Of a stretch of DNA of 64,000 nucleotides, positions 6,333 to 15,064 are shown in pieces. Position 1 is the stretch's first letter; each line of letters opens with the position of its first letter. The DNA is from Bacteroidia bacterium. GTDB taxonomy: Bacteria; Bacteroidota; Bacteroidia; Flavobacteriales; Schleiferiaceae. The notes beneath the pieces were generated by a model. It saw only the letters and a program-made list of their open reading frames with translations. It did no database searches and was not told the DNA's origin. Position numbers and translations under genes: made by a program. The DNA lies in NCBI GenBank assembly GCA_030424545.1, contig JAUHWL010000001.1, positions 310,001-374,000 of the forward strand, written 5' to 3'.

Positions 6333-7301
6333 CTAGTACCCTAATTTTTCGCGAACGCGTTTTAGCGTTTCTTGGGCAATGGGCCTTGCCATGGTTGCAC
6401 CAGATTGCAACGCATTTTCTATTTCGGCAGGGTTGGCCATAAGTTCATCAAAACGTGCTCTTTCTGTAGCAAACTTTTCTAGTATGGCATCAAGCAAAGC
6501 AAGTTTTGCGTGGCCATAGCCGTAACCGCCAGCACGGTAGTTGGTTTCCATTTCTGCAACCTTCTCGGCAGGAGCAATTAGTTTGTACAGTGCTACAACA
6601 TTACACGTATCTGGGTCTTTGGGCTCTTCTAGCTCTTTGCTATCCGTAACAATACCCATTACCTGTTTTTTTAGCTGCTTTTTGGGCAAAAATATATCTA
6701 TTATGTTCCCGTAGCTCTTGCTCATTTTGCGGCCATCAGTTCCGGGAATAATCATGACATCTTCACTAATAGAAGCTTCTGGAACGACAAAGGTTTCGCC
6801 AAATTTATTATTGAAAGAGTTGGCGATGTCGCGTGTTATTTCTAAATGTTGTTTTTGGTCTTTACCAACGGGAACCACTTCGGCATCATACAAAATAATG
6901 TCGCTAGTCATTAGCACAGGGTAGGTAAACAAACCGGCATTTACATCGGCCAAGTTTGCGCTTTTGTCTTTAAAACTGTGCGCATTTGCCAACATGGGGT
7001 AAGGCGTTAAACAGCTTAAATACCAGGTAAGCTCTGTGCATTCTGGCAGGGCGCTTTGTAAATAAAAAATCGATTTCTCGGTGTTTAATCCGCATGCCAA
7101 CCAAGCGGCAGCAGTGGCCAATACATTTTGTTTGCGTTGTGCTGCATCTTTAATGGTAGTTAAAGAATGTAAATCGGCTATAAATAAAAAAGATTCGTTT
7201 TTTGGATTGTTGGCTAATTCTATGGCGGGTTTTATGGCGCCCAAAATATTGCCTAAATGTTGTCTTCCAGAACTTTGTATTCCAGTTAAAATACGGGCCA
7301 T
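6333..7301 (-). CDS. trpS: Tryptophanyl-tRNA synthetase
   Basis: The 322-residue class I synthetase charges tRNA-Trp. The HIGH-equivalent HLGN lies at residues 15-18 after GIQSSGRQ, and the KMSKS loop is at 192-196 (GRKMSKSYGN). The length is normal for bacterial TrpRS. It is the last gene of a minus-strand run that starts with the trans-sulfuration enzyme; the lipoprotein gene ends only 15 bases upstream, so it is probably co-transcribed. Confidence 0.97.
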   Translation of the reverse strand: MARILTGIQSSGRQHLGNILGAIKPAIELANNPKNESFLFIADLHSLTTIKDAAQRKQNVLATAAAWLACGLNTEKSIFYLQSALPECTELTWYLSCLTPYPMLANAHSFKDKSANLADVNAGLFTYPVLMTSDIILYDAEVVPVGKDQKQHLEITRDIANSFNNKFGETFVVPEASISEDVMIIPGTDGRKMSKSYGNIIDIFLPKKQLKKQVMGIVTDSKELEEPKDPDTCNVVALYKLIAPAEKVAEMETNYRAGGYGYGHAKLALLDAILEKFATERARFDELMANPAEIENALQSGATMARPIAQETLKRVREKLGY

Positions 7302-7316
7302 TATAAATGTTAAATA

Positions 7317-7826
7317 TTATTTTTTAGTCATTGCTGCTTGTACCTGTACAGGAATTGAATCTAATCCTGCACCATAATCTAAAACAATAGATGTACGCCA
7401 AACTTGGCTGGTAGATAAATTGGTAATTACTTTCCAGTTGGTAATGGTATCATTACTCCACATTTTTACATACGCATCTTGGTCTGTAGGTTCCCATAAT
7501 CCAGACTGACCTTGATTTACGGTTACAGCCAAGGGTTGCCCTAAGCCAATATCTATCTTGGCAATAAAATTTATATCAAACGCACCGGTGTTGGTGTCTG
7601 AGTCAAACTGAAAATAGCCGCTCACATTTTCTCCTTCTCCGGCAAATGGTGTTCCTTGGTTTGGGTTTTGTTGGTCGGGCAACATACCGCTGTAGTTTAC
7701 TGCGGTAATCTCCCATGTTCCAGGCAATCTATCAGAAAGTGGTGCAGAAGGATCAATTTGATTTTTATCTTTTTTACAGCTCATAATCATTAAGCCGATA
7801 GATAATAATAATGCGAATCGTTTCAT
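7317..7826 (-). CDS. Lipocalin-like lipoprotein
   Basis: The 169-residue protein has a lipoprotein signal with lipobox IMSC at about residues 14-17. LPGTWEITAVNYSG near residue 34 is the start of a lipocalin-like beta-barrel of the kind annotated as DUF5004 or lipocalin-like in Bacteroidota. Strands with alternating hydrophobic residues follow. The ATG overlaps the SDR stop as ATGA, so it is coupled to the SDR. Its ligand is unknown. Confidence 0.65.
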   Translation of the reverse strand: MKRFALLLSIGLMIMSCKKDKNQIDPSAPLSDRLPGTWEITAVNYSGMLPDQQNPNQGTPFAGEGENVSGYFQFDSDTNTGAFDINFIAKIDIGLGQPLAVTVNQGQSGLWEPTDQDAYVKMWSNDTITNWKVITNLSTSQVWRTSIVLDYGAGLDSIPVQVQAAMTKK

Positions 7827-8557
7827 TTTTTGTTTGGATTTAAATCTCGTAAAGAAAACACCTTTTCTGGAATTTCGTTTGAGTTATTGATTAAATGAAT
7901 AATTTTTTGCGCAACCTGCTCTGGCGAATCTAAATTTCCCTGATTTTTTAAATCAACAAAGCGGTCTAAATCTTCAAATAATGCGGGTTTTGCATTTCTT
8001 ATGCTTTGCTGCATGGCCGTATCTACAACTCCAGGAGAAATAGCATAAGATTCTATTTGAGGATGTTCTTCGTTGATAACGCGCGTTAACATATCTAAAC
8101 CCGCCTTGCTGGTACAGTAGGTTCCCCAACTTTTAATGGGATATTTTCCTGCGCCCGAGCTTATGTTTACAATAACCCGTCTGTTTGTTAACGCATGTAC
8201 ACGGCTAATAAATTGGTTAATGAGTATGCTGGGAGATGTTAAATTTATATTCAAGCACTCTGTAATGGCATCAAAATCTTGTTGCCCCATGGGTGCAATT
8301 TCTCCAACCCAACCGGCATTGTTTATCAGTACTGTTTCGGTTTCATCGCCATCTATAGGTAAGGTAAAATTTCCAACATCATCTACGTTGCTTAAATCTA
8401 GTTGATGATGCGTAAACCGCGGATGTTTAATGAAATTTCTCCGGCTAATACCTGCTACAAAAGTGTGCTCATCTTGCAATAGTGCGTTTGCCAAAGCTAA
8501 GCCAATACCGCTGCTAGTACCTGTTATGATGTAACGTTTTTTAAAGGCAGAGCTCAT
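7823..8557 (-). CDS. Short-chain dehydrogenase/reductase
   Basis: This 244-residue classical SDR has TGTSSGIG at residues 12-19 for NAD(P) binding, INNAGWVG in the central region, a serine in NISSGAG, and the YCTSK catalytic Tyr and Lys. It resembles sepiapterin-reductase or YdfG-like members, but the substrate cannot be read from the sequence. It lies 5 bases downstream of the trans-sulfuration gene and overlaps the lipoprotein gene. Confidence 0.9.
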   Translation of the reverse strand: MSSAFKKRYIITGTSSGIGLALANALLQDEHTFVAGISRRNFIKHPRFTHHQLDLSNVDDVGNFTLPIDGDETETVLINNAGWVGEIAPMGQQDFDAITECLNINLTSPSILINQFISRVHALTNRRVIVNISSGAGKYPIKSWGTYCTSKAGLDMLTRVINEEHPQIESYAISPGVVDTAMQQSIRNAKPALFEDLDRFVDLKNQGNLDSPEQVAQKIIHLINNSNEIPEKVFSLRDLNPNKK

Positions 8558-8562
8558 GCTAA

Positions 8563-9729
8563 TTATATTTTTTCTAGGGCTTGTTCTAAGTCAAAAATTA
8601 AATCTTCTTGGTCTTCTATGCCAACGCTTAAGCGTATTAGAGAATCTACAATGCCCGTTTTTTCGCGAACGTTTTTTGGTATGCTGGCGTGCGTCATGGT
8701 TGCTGGATGACCTACTAGGCTTTCTACACCGCCTAAACTTTCGGCCAAAGTAAACACGTTTAAATGAGAAATGATTGTTTTTACCTGATCTAAACCGCCA
8801 TTTTTCAAGTTAAAACTCAGCATACCTCCAAAACCGCTCATTTGGCTGTTGGCAATTTCATGGTTCGGATGGGTTTTAAAACCGGGCCAATACACATCGC
8901 CAACCTTTGGGTGGTTTTGTAAAAAATGTGCAATAGCCTCACCATTTTTACAATGATGATTCATGCGCACGTGCAACGTTTTTATACCGCGTAGTGCCAA
9001 GAAGCTATCCATCGGGCCACAAATGGCCCCACTAGCATTTTGTATAAAATGTATTTTTTCTGCAAGCTCCTCCGTTTTAGCAACTACGGCACCAAGCACA
9101 ACATCGCTATGGCCACCCAAGTATTTGGTGGCCGAGTGCATGACCAAATCGGCACCCAACTGGATGGGTTGTTGCAAATAAGGCGTGGCAAATGTGTTAT
9201 CTACCACCAACAATGCGTTGGCTTTTTTGGCAATTGCAGAAACCGCCCGCACATCTATTACATTGAGCATTGGGTTGGTGGGGGTTTCTACCCATATCAT
9301 TTTGGTTTTGGGGGTGATGGCTTCTTCTAGCTGAGCTAGATTGCCTATGGGCAAAAACTTAAAAACAATGCCATATTTGGCAAAAATGGTGTTGAAAAGC
9401 CTGTAAGTTCCTCCGTATAAATCGTTGGTAGAAATCAGCTCGTCCCCCGGTTCTAGCAATTTTATTAGCGCATCTATTGCGGCCATGCCGCTACCAAAAC
9501 AAGCGGCCCCGGCACCGCCTTCAAGGGCAGCCAAGCTGTTTTCTAAAGCCGAACGGGTTGGGTTTGCTGTACGCGAATATTCATAGGCTTGATGCGCACC
9601 AAACTCTTTTTGGGCATAGGTGCTTGTTTGGTAGATAGGTGGCATAACAGCGCCCGTTGCGGGATCTGGTTTCTGACCTCCGTGTATGGCTAGTGTACCA
9701 AATTTGTAGCTGTTTTTCTTACTCACCAT
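8563..9729 (-). CDS. Cystathionine gamma-synthase/lyase family enzyme (PLP)
   Basis: The 388-residue protein belongs to the trans-sulfuration PLP family (MetB/MetC/CGL). It has YSRTANPTR near residue 51, DNTFATPYLQQP near 177, and the PLP lysine K202 in SATKYLGGHSD. The family includes cystathionine gamma-synthase, beta-lyase and gamma-lyase, and I cannot separate these from sequence alone. It catalyses a step in Cys/Met interconversion. It is the first gene of a minus-strand operon leading to trpS. A -7 element and an 18-bp palindrome lie upstream. Confidence 0.93.
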   Translation of the reverse strand: MVSKKNSYKFGTLAIHGGQKPDPATGAVMPPIYQTSTYAQKEFGAHQAYEYSRTANPTRSALENSLAALEGGAGAACFGSGMAAIDALIKLLEPGDELISTNDLYGGTYRLFNTIFAKYGIVFKFLPIGNLAQLEEAITPKTKMIWVETPTNPMLNVIDVRAVSAIAKKANALLVVDNTFATPYLQQPIQLGADLVMHSATKYLGGHSDVVLGAVVAKTEELAEKIHFIQNASGAICGPMDSFLALRGIKTLHVRMNHHCKNGEAIAHFLQNHPKVGDVYWPGFKTHPNHEIANSQMSGFGGMLSFNLKNGGLDQVKTIISHLNVFTLAESLGGVESLVGHPATMTHASIPKNVREKTGIVDSLIRLSVGIEDQEDLIFDLEQALEKI

Positions 9730-9746
9730 TGTTTGATTTGAGGGAG

Positions 9747-9796
9747 CAAATGTAAAAAACCGAAAATGGCTTGAAGAGTATTCTTAATTAAGAATA
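9747..9796 (-). promoter_or_regulatory. -7 element and 18-bp palindrome upstream of the trans-sulfuration gene
   Basis: On the minus strand TACATTTG (9754-9747) is a -7 match 17 bases before the ATG. Upstream, TATTCTTAATTAAGAATA (9779-9796) is a perfect palindrome at about the -33 position or just beyond, a likely site for a dimeric regulator. No SAM riboswitch is evident. Confidence 0.5.
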
Positions 9797-9913
9797 AACC
9801 GATCAATACGATGAAGAGTAACGCATAACAGGAATGTACTTTCGGTTTAGAAAAGGTCTTTAAAAATCAGCAAAACGAATCGTCTGTAAGTGCTTTCGGC
9901 AACTTTTGAATGC

Positions 9914-9921
9914 TATTTTTG
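9914..9921 (+). promoter_or_regulatory. -7 element for purD
   Basis: TATTTTTG matches TAnnTTTG and lies 18 bases before the purD ATG. The -33 region is weak. Confidence 0.5.
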
Positions 9922-9939
9922 CAACCAAATTTTTAGCAC

Positions 9940-11211
9940 ATGAATGTACTTGTACTTGGCTCTGGCGGAAGAGAGCATGCACTTTCTTGGAAGATTGCCC
10001 AAAGTAAAAATATTGATCAACTTTTTATTGCTCCGGGAAATCCGGGAACGGCTAGTTTAGGTACAAATGTGGCCATGGGCGTAAACGATTTTGATGCCAT
10101 TGCAGATTTTGTTCGCTTAAATAGAATTAATTGTGTGGTTATTGGGCCAGAAGATCCGCTGGTAAATGGGCTAACCGATTTTCTACGCAATACGTCTGGC
10201 GGCAAAGATTTAATTATTGTAGGCCCAAGCAAAGCTGGTGCAGCATTAGAAGGAAGTAAAGATGTGGCCAAGGCTTTTATGGCGCGTCACAACATCCCCA
10301 CAGCAAAATACCAAACATTTACAGCCCAAACGTTAGAGGCGGGTTATGCATTTTTAGAAACGTTGCAACCTCCTTACGTACTTAAAGCCGATGGACTTGC
10401 AGCCGGAAAAGGGGTGCTGATTATTGACAATTTGCCCGAAGCAAAAACCGAATTGAAAAACATGCTGGTTAATGCAAAATTTGGCAATGCCAGCGCACAA
10501 GTGGTTATAGAAGAATTTTTAGACGGAATTGAGTTTTCGGTATTTGCCCTAACCGATGGTAAATATTTTGTTGTATTGCCCGAGGCCAAGGATTATAAAC
10601 GCATTGGCGAAGGAGATAAAGGGTTAAACACCGGAGGTATGGGAGCAATTTCGCCTGTACCATTTGTAGATGAAAAACTCATGGATAAAGTACGTTCTCA
10701 AATTATTGAGCCCACCATTAAAGGGTTTGAAATAGAAAATATAGACTATCAAGGGTTTGTGTTTTTTGGATTAATAAAAGTAGGAGACAACCCGTTGGTT
10801 ATAGAATATAATGTGCGCATGGGCGATCCGGAAACGGAAGTTGTTATGCCACGCATAGAGTCTGACATTTTAGATTTGTTTGCGCTTATGCACAAAAAAG
10901 AACTAAACACGGCCAACATAACATTTAGCAATAAAACGGCAACAACGGTAATGGTGGTTTCTGGTGGATATCCAGAGAGCTATAAAAAAGGAATGGAAAT
11001 TACAGGCTTAGAAAATGTTGAAGGATGCACCGTTTTTCATGCCGGTACTGCAATGGCCAACGAGAAGTTGGTAACAAGTGGTGGCCGCGTAATGGCTTTT
11101 ACAAGTTTAGGAGATAACAAAGAAAAAGCACTAGAGCAAAGCTATAGTGCTATTGATAAAATAGATTTTACAGGTATGAACTACCGTATGGATATAGGGT
11201 TTGATTTGTAA
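9940..11211 (+). CDS. purD: Phosphoribosylamine-glycine ligase (GAR synthetase)
   Basis: The 423-residue ATP-grasp enzyme joins glycine to phosphoribosylamine in de novo purine synthesis. It starts MNVLVLGSGGREHALSWK, the typical PurD N-terminus. PPYVLKADGLAAGKGV marks the ATP-grasp region, and EYNVRMGDPETEVVMPR marks the metal- and ATP-binding end. The length is normal. It ends in a palindrome that also contains the stop of the convergent DUF6341-like gene. Confidence 0.98.
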   Translation: MNVLVLGSGGREHALSWKIAQSKNIDQLFIAPGNPGTASLGTNVAMGVNDFDAIADFVRLNRINCVVIGPEDPLVNGLTDFLRNTSGGKDLIIVGPSKAGAALEGSKDVAKAFMARHNIPTAKYQTFTAQTLEAGYAFLETLQPPYVLKADGLAAGKGVLIIDNLPEAKTELKNMLVNAKFGNASAQVVIEEFLDGIEFSVFALTDGKYFVVLPEAKDYKRIGEGDKGLNTGGMGAISPVPFVDEKLMDKVRSQIIEPTIKGFEIENIDYQGFVFFGLIKVGDNPLVIEYNVRMGDPETEVVMPRIESDILDLFALMHKKELNTANITFSNKTATTVMVVSGGYPESYKKGMEITGLENVEGCTVFHAGTAMANEKLVTSGGRVMAFTSLGDNKEKALEQSYSAIDKIDFTGMNYRMDIGFDL

Positions 11212-11224
11212 CCTTAAAGGTTAC
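11208..11224. terminator. 17-base palindrome across two convergent stop codons
   Basis: GTAACCTTAAAGGTTAC contains the purD TAA at 11209-11211 and the opposing TAA at 11221-11223. It could act as a weak bidirectional terminator, but it lacks T-tracts. Confidence 0.4.
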
Positions 11225-11409
11225 TTCTCGCCACGTTTAGCTTGGCCAATCATCTGGCCAATCCAATATATATTCAAGGCAGCAATTACCAAAATCCAGA
11301 ACACGTTAAAGGCACCAATACCGTTAAAACCTGAACCTAATATTTCTAATAATCCAAATGCCCATTCAGACAACTCTCCAATTCCTTCAAAAAATGCTCT
11401 CCAAGTCAT
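11221..11409 (-). CDS. DUF6341-like small membrane protein
   Basis: The 62-residue protein begins MTWRAFFEGIGELSEWAF and has one clear membrane segment (FNVFWILVIAALNIYWIGQMI). It resembles the small DUF6341 family found in Flavobacteriia next to DUF6427 and purD, which fits this neighbourhood exactly. The function is unknown. An overlapping plus-strand frame at 11201-11446 is compositionally poor and I reject it. Confidence 0.7.
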   Translation of the reverse strand: MTWRAFFEGIGELSEWAFGLLEILGSGFNGIGAFNVFWILVIAALNIYWIGQMIGQAKRGEK

Positions 11410-11457
11410 AATAAAATGCTTAATTAGTTTGCGCGCACAAAAATAAACATAAGCTTT

Positions 11458-12408
11458 ATGCTCACAAGATTATTTGCACAGATCAATTCATCAACCTCAT
11501 TTTTTGTGGGGCTATTTGCTGTGTGCCTTGCTGTGGCTAGCTTTTTTATATCGCCAAACAACATATTTTTTTTAAAAACCGCTTACAACACAATTAATTT
11601 TGGAATTTGGATTGGTTTAGCATTAACAATCGTAATCTCGCTTGTTGTCATTTTCGGCTTTCAAGGGTTATTTCAAAATCATAAATTGCTTAAGAGAAAT
11701 GCCTATTTAGGTGTTTTTTTGCCCGTACTCATTCCCATTTTCTTCACGTTAGGCAATATAAATTTTTTAATAAACTTGGTTTTTCTGCTGTTTATTTATT
11801 GGAGTTGGTTAGCCATATTTCAAGGAGAAAAACTGTTGGCAAGAACGTTAAACACGGGTTTACTTATTGGGGCCGCAAGTATTTTTGATGTTAGAATGGG
11901 GTTTTTACTCCTCATCAGCATGGTTGTTTATATAATTTTTGGCCGATTAAATGTGCGCACCTTCTTAATTCTACTTATTGGGTTTTTGTCTATATGGCTA
12001 AATGCGCTCATGTTAGAATTTATTTTTTTAGACAGTAGTAGTGTGTATGATGTGTTTTTAACCCAGTTTAACGGAAAAAACATACATGACATCAATAGTA
12101 TTTCTGTGGTTTACATTGTAATAGTAGCCGCATGTTTGTTACCGGCCATTTTAGAGTTTGCAAAAACGTTTAGCAGAGAAGGTGTTTTTAAAAGGCAAGC
12201 GTTTACTGTGCTCATGGTTATGCTTTTCTTGGGCATCTTGTTAGCCTTTGTATTAGGTGTAGAAGTAATAAGTTTGGTGCTAATTGTCCCCGCATTGGCT
12301 GTATTGTTCGTCAATTTTTTTCAGAATATTTCTCGCATTTGGGTAAAAGAGCTTATCATTTGGTGTTCTATAGCAAGTATGCTTTTTATTAATTCTGCTT
12401 GGTTATGA
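11458..12408 (+). CDS. DUF6427-like polytopic membrane protein
   Basis: The 316-residue protein is hydrophobic throughout, with about nine or ten predicted membrane helices and very short loops. Its position, beside the DUF6341-like protein and purD and overlapping a GT9 gene, matches the DUF6427 family of Flavobacteriia. The function is unknown; a role in envelope glycan assembly is inference from its coupling to the glycosyltransferase. The TGA overlaps the next ATG (ATGA). Confidence 0.7.
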   Translation: MLTRLFAQINSSTSFFVGLFAVCLAVASFFISPNNIFFLKTAYNTINFGIWIGLALTIVISLVVIFGFQGLFQNHKLLKRNAYLGVFLPVLIPIFFTLGNINFLINLVFLLFIYWSWLAIFQGEKLLARTLNTGLLIGAASIFDVRMGFLLLISMVVYIIFGRLNVRTFLILLIGFLSIWLNALMLEFIFLDSSSVYDVFLTQFNGKNIHDINSISVVYIVIVAACLLPAILEFAKTFSREGVFKRQAFTVLMVMLFLGILLAFVLGVEVISLVLIVPALAVLFVNFFQNISRIWVKELIIWCSIASMLFINSAWL

Positions 12409-13391
12409 TTAAAAAGTATCTCATCATTCGGTTTAGCTCTATTGGCGACATTGTATTAACTACTCCAGTTATACGTTGTTTAAAAAAGCAAACCAATGCC
12501 GAGATACACTTTTTAAGTAAAGCACAGTTTAAAAGCGTGTTGGCACCCAACCCGTATATAGACCAATTGCATCTTATAGACCAGCATGTAGAAGAGGTTA
12601 TTGCCGATTTAAAAGCCCAGAATTTTACAGAAATTATAGATTTACACAATAATTTGCGCACGTTAAAAGTAAAGCGTGCCCTCGGCATTAAGGCTACTAG
12701 TTTTAAAAAGCACAATTGGGAAAAGTTTGTTTTGGTAAACTTTAAACTAAACATGCTGCCCGATGTACATATTGTAGATAGATACATGCAAACCGTGGCG
12801 CATTTGGGCGTAAAAAATGATTTAGAAGGCTTAGATTTTTTTTTAACAGAAAATGATGAGGTTGATTTAAAATCGGCATTACCAGAAAAATTCCAGAACG
12901 GTTTTGTTGCTTTTGTTATTGGTGGCCAGCACGATGGTAAAATGTGCTCGTTAAAAAAAATTGTGGAGATCTGCCAAAAAATAAACGTGCCAGTATTGCT
13001 TTTGGGCGGGCCCGAAGATGCAGAGCGTGGTGCAGAAATTGCAGAGCGCGTTGGCGCAAACGTGTACAACGCTGCGGGTAAATTTAAACTAGGGCAGAGT
13101 GCTTTTTTACTAAATCAAGCAGAGGCTGTAATAACTCATGATACAGGATTAATGCACATTGCATCGGCCTTTAAAAAGAAAATTATTTCGCTCTGGGGAG
13201 GAACTGTTCCCGAATTAGGCATGTATCCTTATCTACCAGGAAAGGGCTCTAAAATTGTAGAGGTGAAGCATTTTATGCGCCCAAGTTCTAAACTGGGTAG
13301 CCGCAAAGGCATTTACAAACTTTGGAATTTTATGGATATGATTCCAACAGATGAAATTACAGCTTTTCTTCAGGAAAAAACAAGGCCTTAA
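12405..13391 (+). CDS. Glycosyltransferase family 9 (heptosyltransferase-like)
   Basis: The 328-residue GT-B enzyme starts MIKKYLIIRFSSIGDIVLT, the N-terminal motif of GT9 ADP-heptose:LPS heptosyltransferases. VITHDTGLMHIASAFKK near the end is the nucleotide-sugar-binding region. I start at the ATG at 12405, which overlaps the preceding TGA, rather than at upstream codons. It probably adds heptose or a related sugar to the LPS core; rfaE2 for ADP-heptose synthesis is also in this window. Its last 35 bases overlap the convergent thioesterase gene. Confidence 0.9.
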   Translation: MIKKYLIIRFSSIGDIVLTTPVIRCLKKQTNAEIHFLSKAQFKSVLAPNPYIDQLHLIDQHVEEVIADLKAQNFTEIIDLHNNLRTLKVKRALGIKATSFKKHNWEKFVLVNFKLNMLPDVHIVDRYMQTVAHLGVKNDLEGLDFFLTENDEVDLKSALPEKFQNGFVAFVIGGQHDGKMCSLKKIVEICQKINVPVLLLGGPEDAERGAEIAERVGANVYNAAGKFKLGQSAFLLNQAEAVITHDTGLMHIASAFKKKIISLWGGTVPELGMYPYLPGKGSKIVEVKHFMRPSSKLGSRKGIYKLWNFMDMIPTDEITAFLQEKTRP

Positions 13392-13884
13392 GCTCGTGGG
13401 CATCCTCCGGTTTCATTTTTCCAGATAGGATTAAAGAGAGTTGTTTTCTGCGCAAAGCACCTTCATGTCTTTTCTTTTCCAAATCGGTTTCAGGCTCAAC
13501 CGGTGCTATTTGTATAGGGTTGCCTAACTGGTCTACCGCTACAAATGTATAAATGGCTTCATTGGTTTTTGTGCGTTTTCTGCCACCGCGATTGTCTTCT
13601 ATAAACACATCAACAAATACTTCTATAGATGAATTAAACGCTCTAGAAACCGTTGCTTCTAGCGTTACAATGCTGGCTTGCGCAATGGGTTGAGCAAAAC
13701 TCACATTGTTTACTGCAGCGGTTACTACTTGCCTAGAGCTATGTCTATGGGCAGATATTGCTGCACATCTATCCATCCAAGAAAGTAATTGTCCCCCAAA
13801 AAGATTGTTTAGATTATTTGTGTCATTTGGCAGAACAAGTTCTGTCATAATGGTTAAAGATTCACTCGGATTTTTCGCTTTCAT
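13357..13884 (-). CDS. Acyl-CoA thioesterase (hotdog fold)
   Basis: The 175-residue protein has the YciA/BFIT-type hotdog signature: LPNDTNNLNNLFGGQLLSWMD with the catalytic Asn/Asp region, then RHSSRQVVTAAVNNVSF. It hydrolyses acyl-CoA thioesters; the chain preference is not evident. The C-terminus has a charged extension that overlaps the GT9 gene by 35 bases on the opposite strand. On the minus strand TACCTTTG (13911-13904) is a good -7 element. Confidence 0.92.
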   Translation of the reverse strand: MKAKNPSESLTIMTELVLPNDTNNLNNLFGGQLLSWMDRCAAISAHRHSSRQVVTAAVNNVSFAQPIAQASIVTLEATVSRAFNSSIEVFVDVFIEDNRGGRKRTKTNEAIYTFVAVDQLGNPIQIAPVEPETDLEKKRHEGALRRKQLSLILSGKMKPEDAHELKALFFPEEKL

Positions 13885-13903
13885 ACCCTGTTTTATGTGG
13901 CTG

Positions 13904-13911
13904 CAAAGGTA
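13904..13911 (-). promoter_or_regulatory. -7 element for the thioesterase gene
   Basis: TACCTTTG on the minus strand fits TAnnTTTG and lies 19 bases before the ATG. The -33 box is unclear. Confidence 0.45.
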
Positions 13912-13998
13912 AGTTTAGCGTATGTAATATGCATTTATAAAAGCAGTTTTTGCTGATAAAATGTAGAACCTCTAAAATGATAAAATGAAAAAGTGAAT

Positions 13999-15000
13999 TT
14001 AATTGCTATAAATCCAAGCGCCTTTGTGTGCACTAAGTTTATAGGCACGCATTGCTTTAACAGCCTCTATTCTTGTAGAAAAACCCTCTATACTTACTTT
14101 AGAAAAATTTCCACCATCTTTTATTATAGAAGAATTATGTCCCTCTGCGCGCAATTGGGCAAGTAAATCTATAGCGTTAGATTCTTCTTTAAAAGAGCCA
14201 ACAATAATTTGATAAGGCATAGATGCGCTATTAGATTGTGCTACAGGTTGCTCTTTTTTTATTGGCGCAACTTCTACCTCGTTGTAATGAACGGTTTCTT
14301 CGGTGGCCGTTGGGGTAGTTTCTGTTGCTGTTTCTTCGGTAGCATCTACAGGTGTAACTTCTGCCGGAGGTAATTCTATTTTTTGTGCGTAGTGTAGTGG
14401 GTTAAAGTTAGCCAACATTCCGTCTTTTAAAGAAAGGTCGGCTTTAAAAAAGCCAACAGTTAGCAATGCGCCCACGCCAATAAATACGGCTGCAGCTCTC
14501 CAAAAAGGAAACGCATTGTTTGTTTTTTTAACACTTTCAGAAATGGCAACGGTAACGGCTTCTTTAATTTCAGAATCGCGTTTAATGGCTGTTGCTCTAA
14601 ACATATCTAAGCCAAAGGCATCTAAATCAAAGTTAGATTCTAGGCTTTGGTTAAAACAAATGGCGTTTTGTTTGTCTAAATAGAATCGGCCAACACTGTC
14701 TATTTTAACCGAATTTTTAGCATTTAAATCGGCTTTCCAAACGTCTACAACTTCGGCAATAAGTTGGTTTGCCTTGTCGGCAGAAACTTTTTGCAACGCT
14801 GCAATTTTATTGGTAAGCAAATGTGCATTTGACGTTAAATCGGCATGAAAACTAACGCGTTTTGTTGGAGGACGCATGATGTTAGTTCCAGGGTTAATTT
14901 CAGCACGGAAACGTTGCGCCACCAATCCACCAAAATTGGGGATGGAAACACAATCGTGTTCTAGTAGTAATTCGTGAATATGTGCCGCCAGATTTAACAT
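13999..15000 (-). CDS. HU-CCDC81-like and SPOR-domain envelope protein
   Basis: The 333-residue protein has two parts. Residues 1-115 resemble the bacterial HU-CCDC81 double domain (HIHELLLEHDCVSIPNFGGLVAQ, DSVGRFYLD). A membrane helix lies at about 167-186, followed by a Thr/Glu/Pro-rich linker. Residues 260-333 form a SPOR domain (YQIIVGSFKEESNAIDLLAQL), which binds denuded peptidoglycan at division sites. The N-terminus would be in the cytoplasm and SPOR in the periplasm. It is characteristic of Bacteroidota and may link DNA or the cytoskeleton to cell division (inference). It follows the TonB receptor gene by 64 bases. Confidence 0.85.
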   Translation of the reverse strand: MLNLAAHIHELLLEHDCVSIPNFGGLVAQRFRAEINPGTNIMRPPTKRVSFHADLTSNAHLLTNKIAALQKVSADKANQLIAEVVDVWKADLNAKNSVKIDSVGRFYLDKQNAICFNQSLESNFDLDAFGLDMFRATAIKRDSEIKEAVTVAISESVKKTNNAFPFWRAAAVFIGVGALLTVGFFKADLSLKDGMLANFNPLHYAQKIELPPAEVTPVDATEETATETTPTATEETVHYNEVEVAPIKKEQPVAQSNSASMPYQIIVGSFKEESNAIDLLAQLRAEGHNSSIIKDGGNFSKVSIEGFSTRIEAVKAMRAYKLSAHKGAWIYSN

Positions 15001-15004
15001 AGAG

Positions 15005-15012
15005 CAAAACTA
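15005..15012 (-). promoter_or_regulatory. -7 element four bases before the HU/SPOR ATG
   Basis: TAGTTTTG on the minus strand is followed by only CTCT and then ATG. Transcription would start at or next to the start codon, which suggests a leaderless or near-leaderless mRNA. Confidence 0.45.
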
Positions 15013-15064
15013 ATCGATTACACCGATTTTAAAAAGTTTTACACCCTTATTTGTTTAATAAATT

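Noticed and set aside
9730-9939. SAM riboswitch upstream of the trans-sulfuration gene
   Set aside because: I see no SAM-I or SAM-II core pattern; only a palindrome and promoter elements are evident.
11201-11446. Plus-strand 81-codon frame after purD
   Set aside because: It is antisense to the DUF6341-like gene, which has a recognisable family and context.
12389-13069. Minus-strand 226-codon frame
   Set aside because: It is antisense to the GT9 gene, which has clear motifs; the frame is Ser/Cys/Phe-rich and shows no family features.
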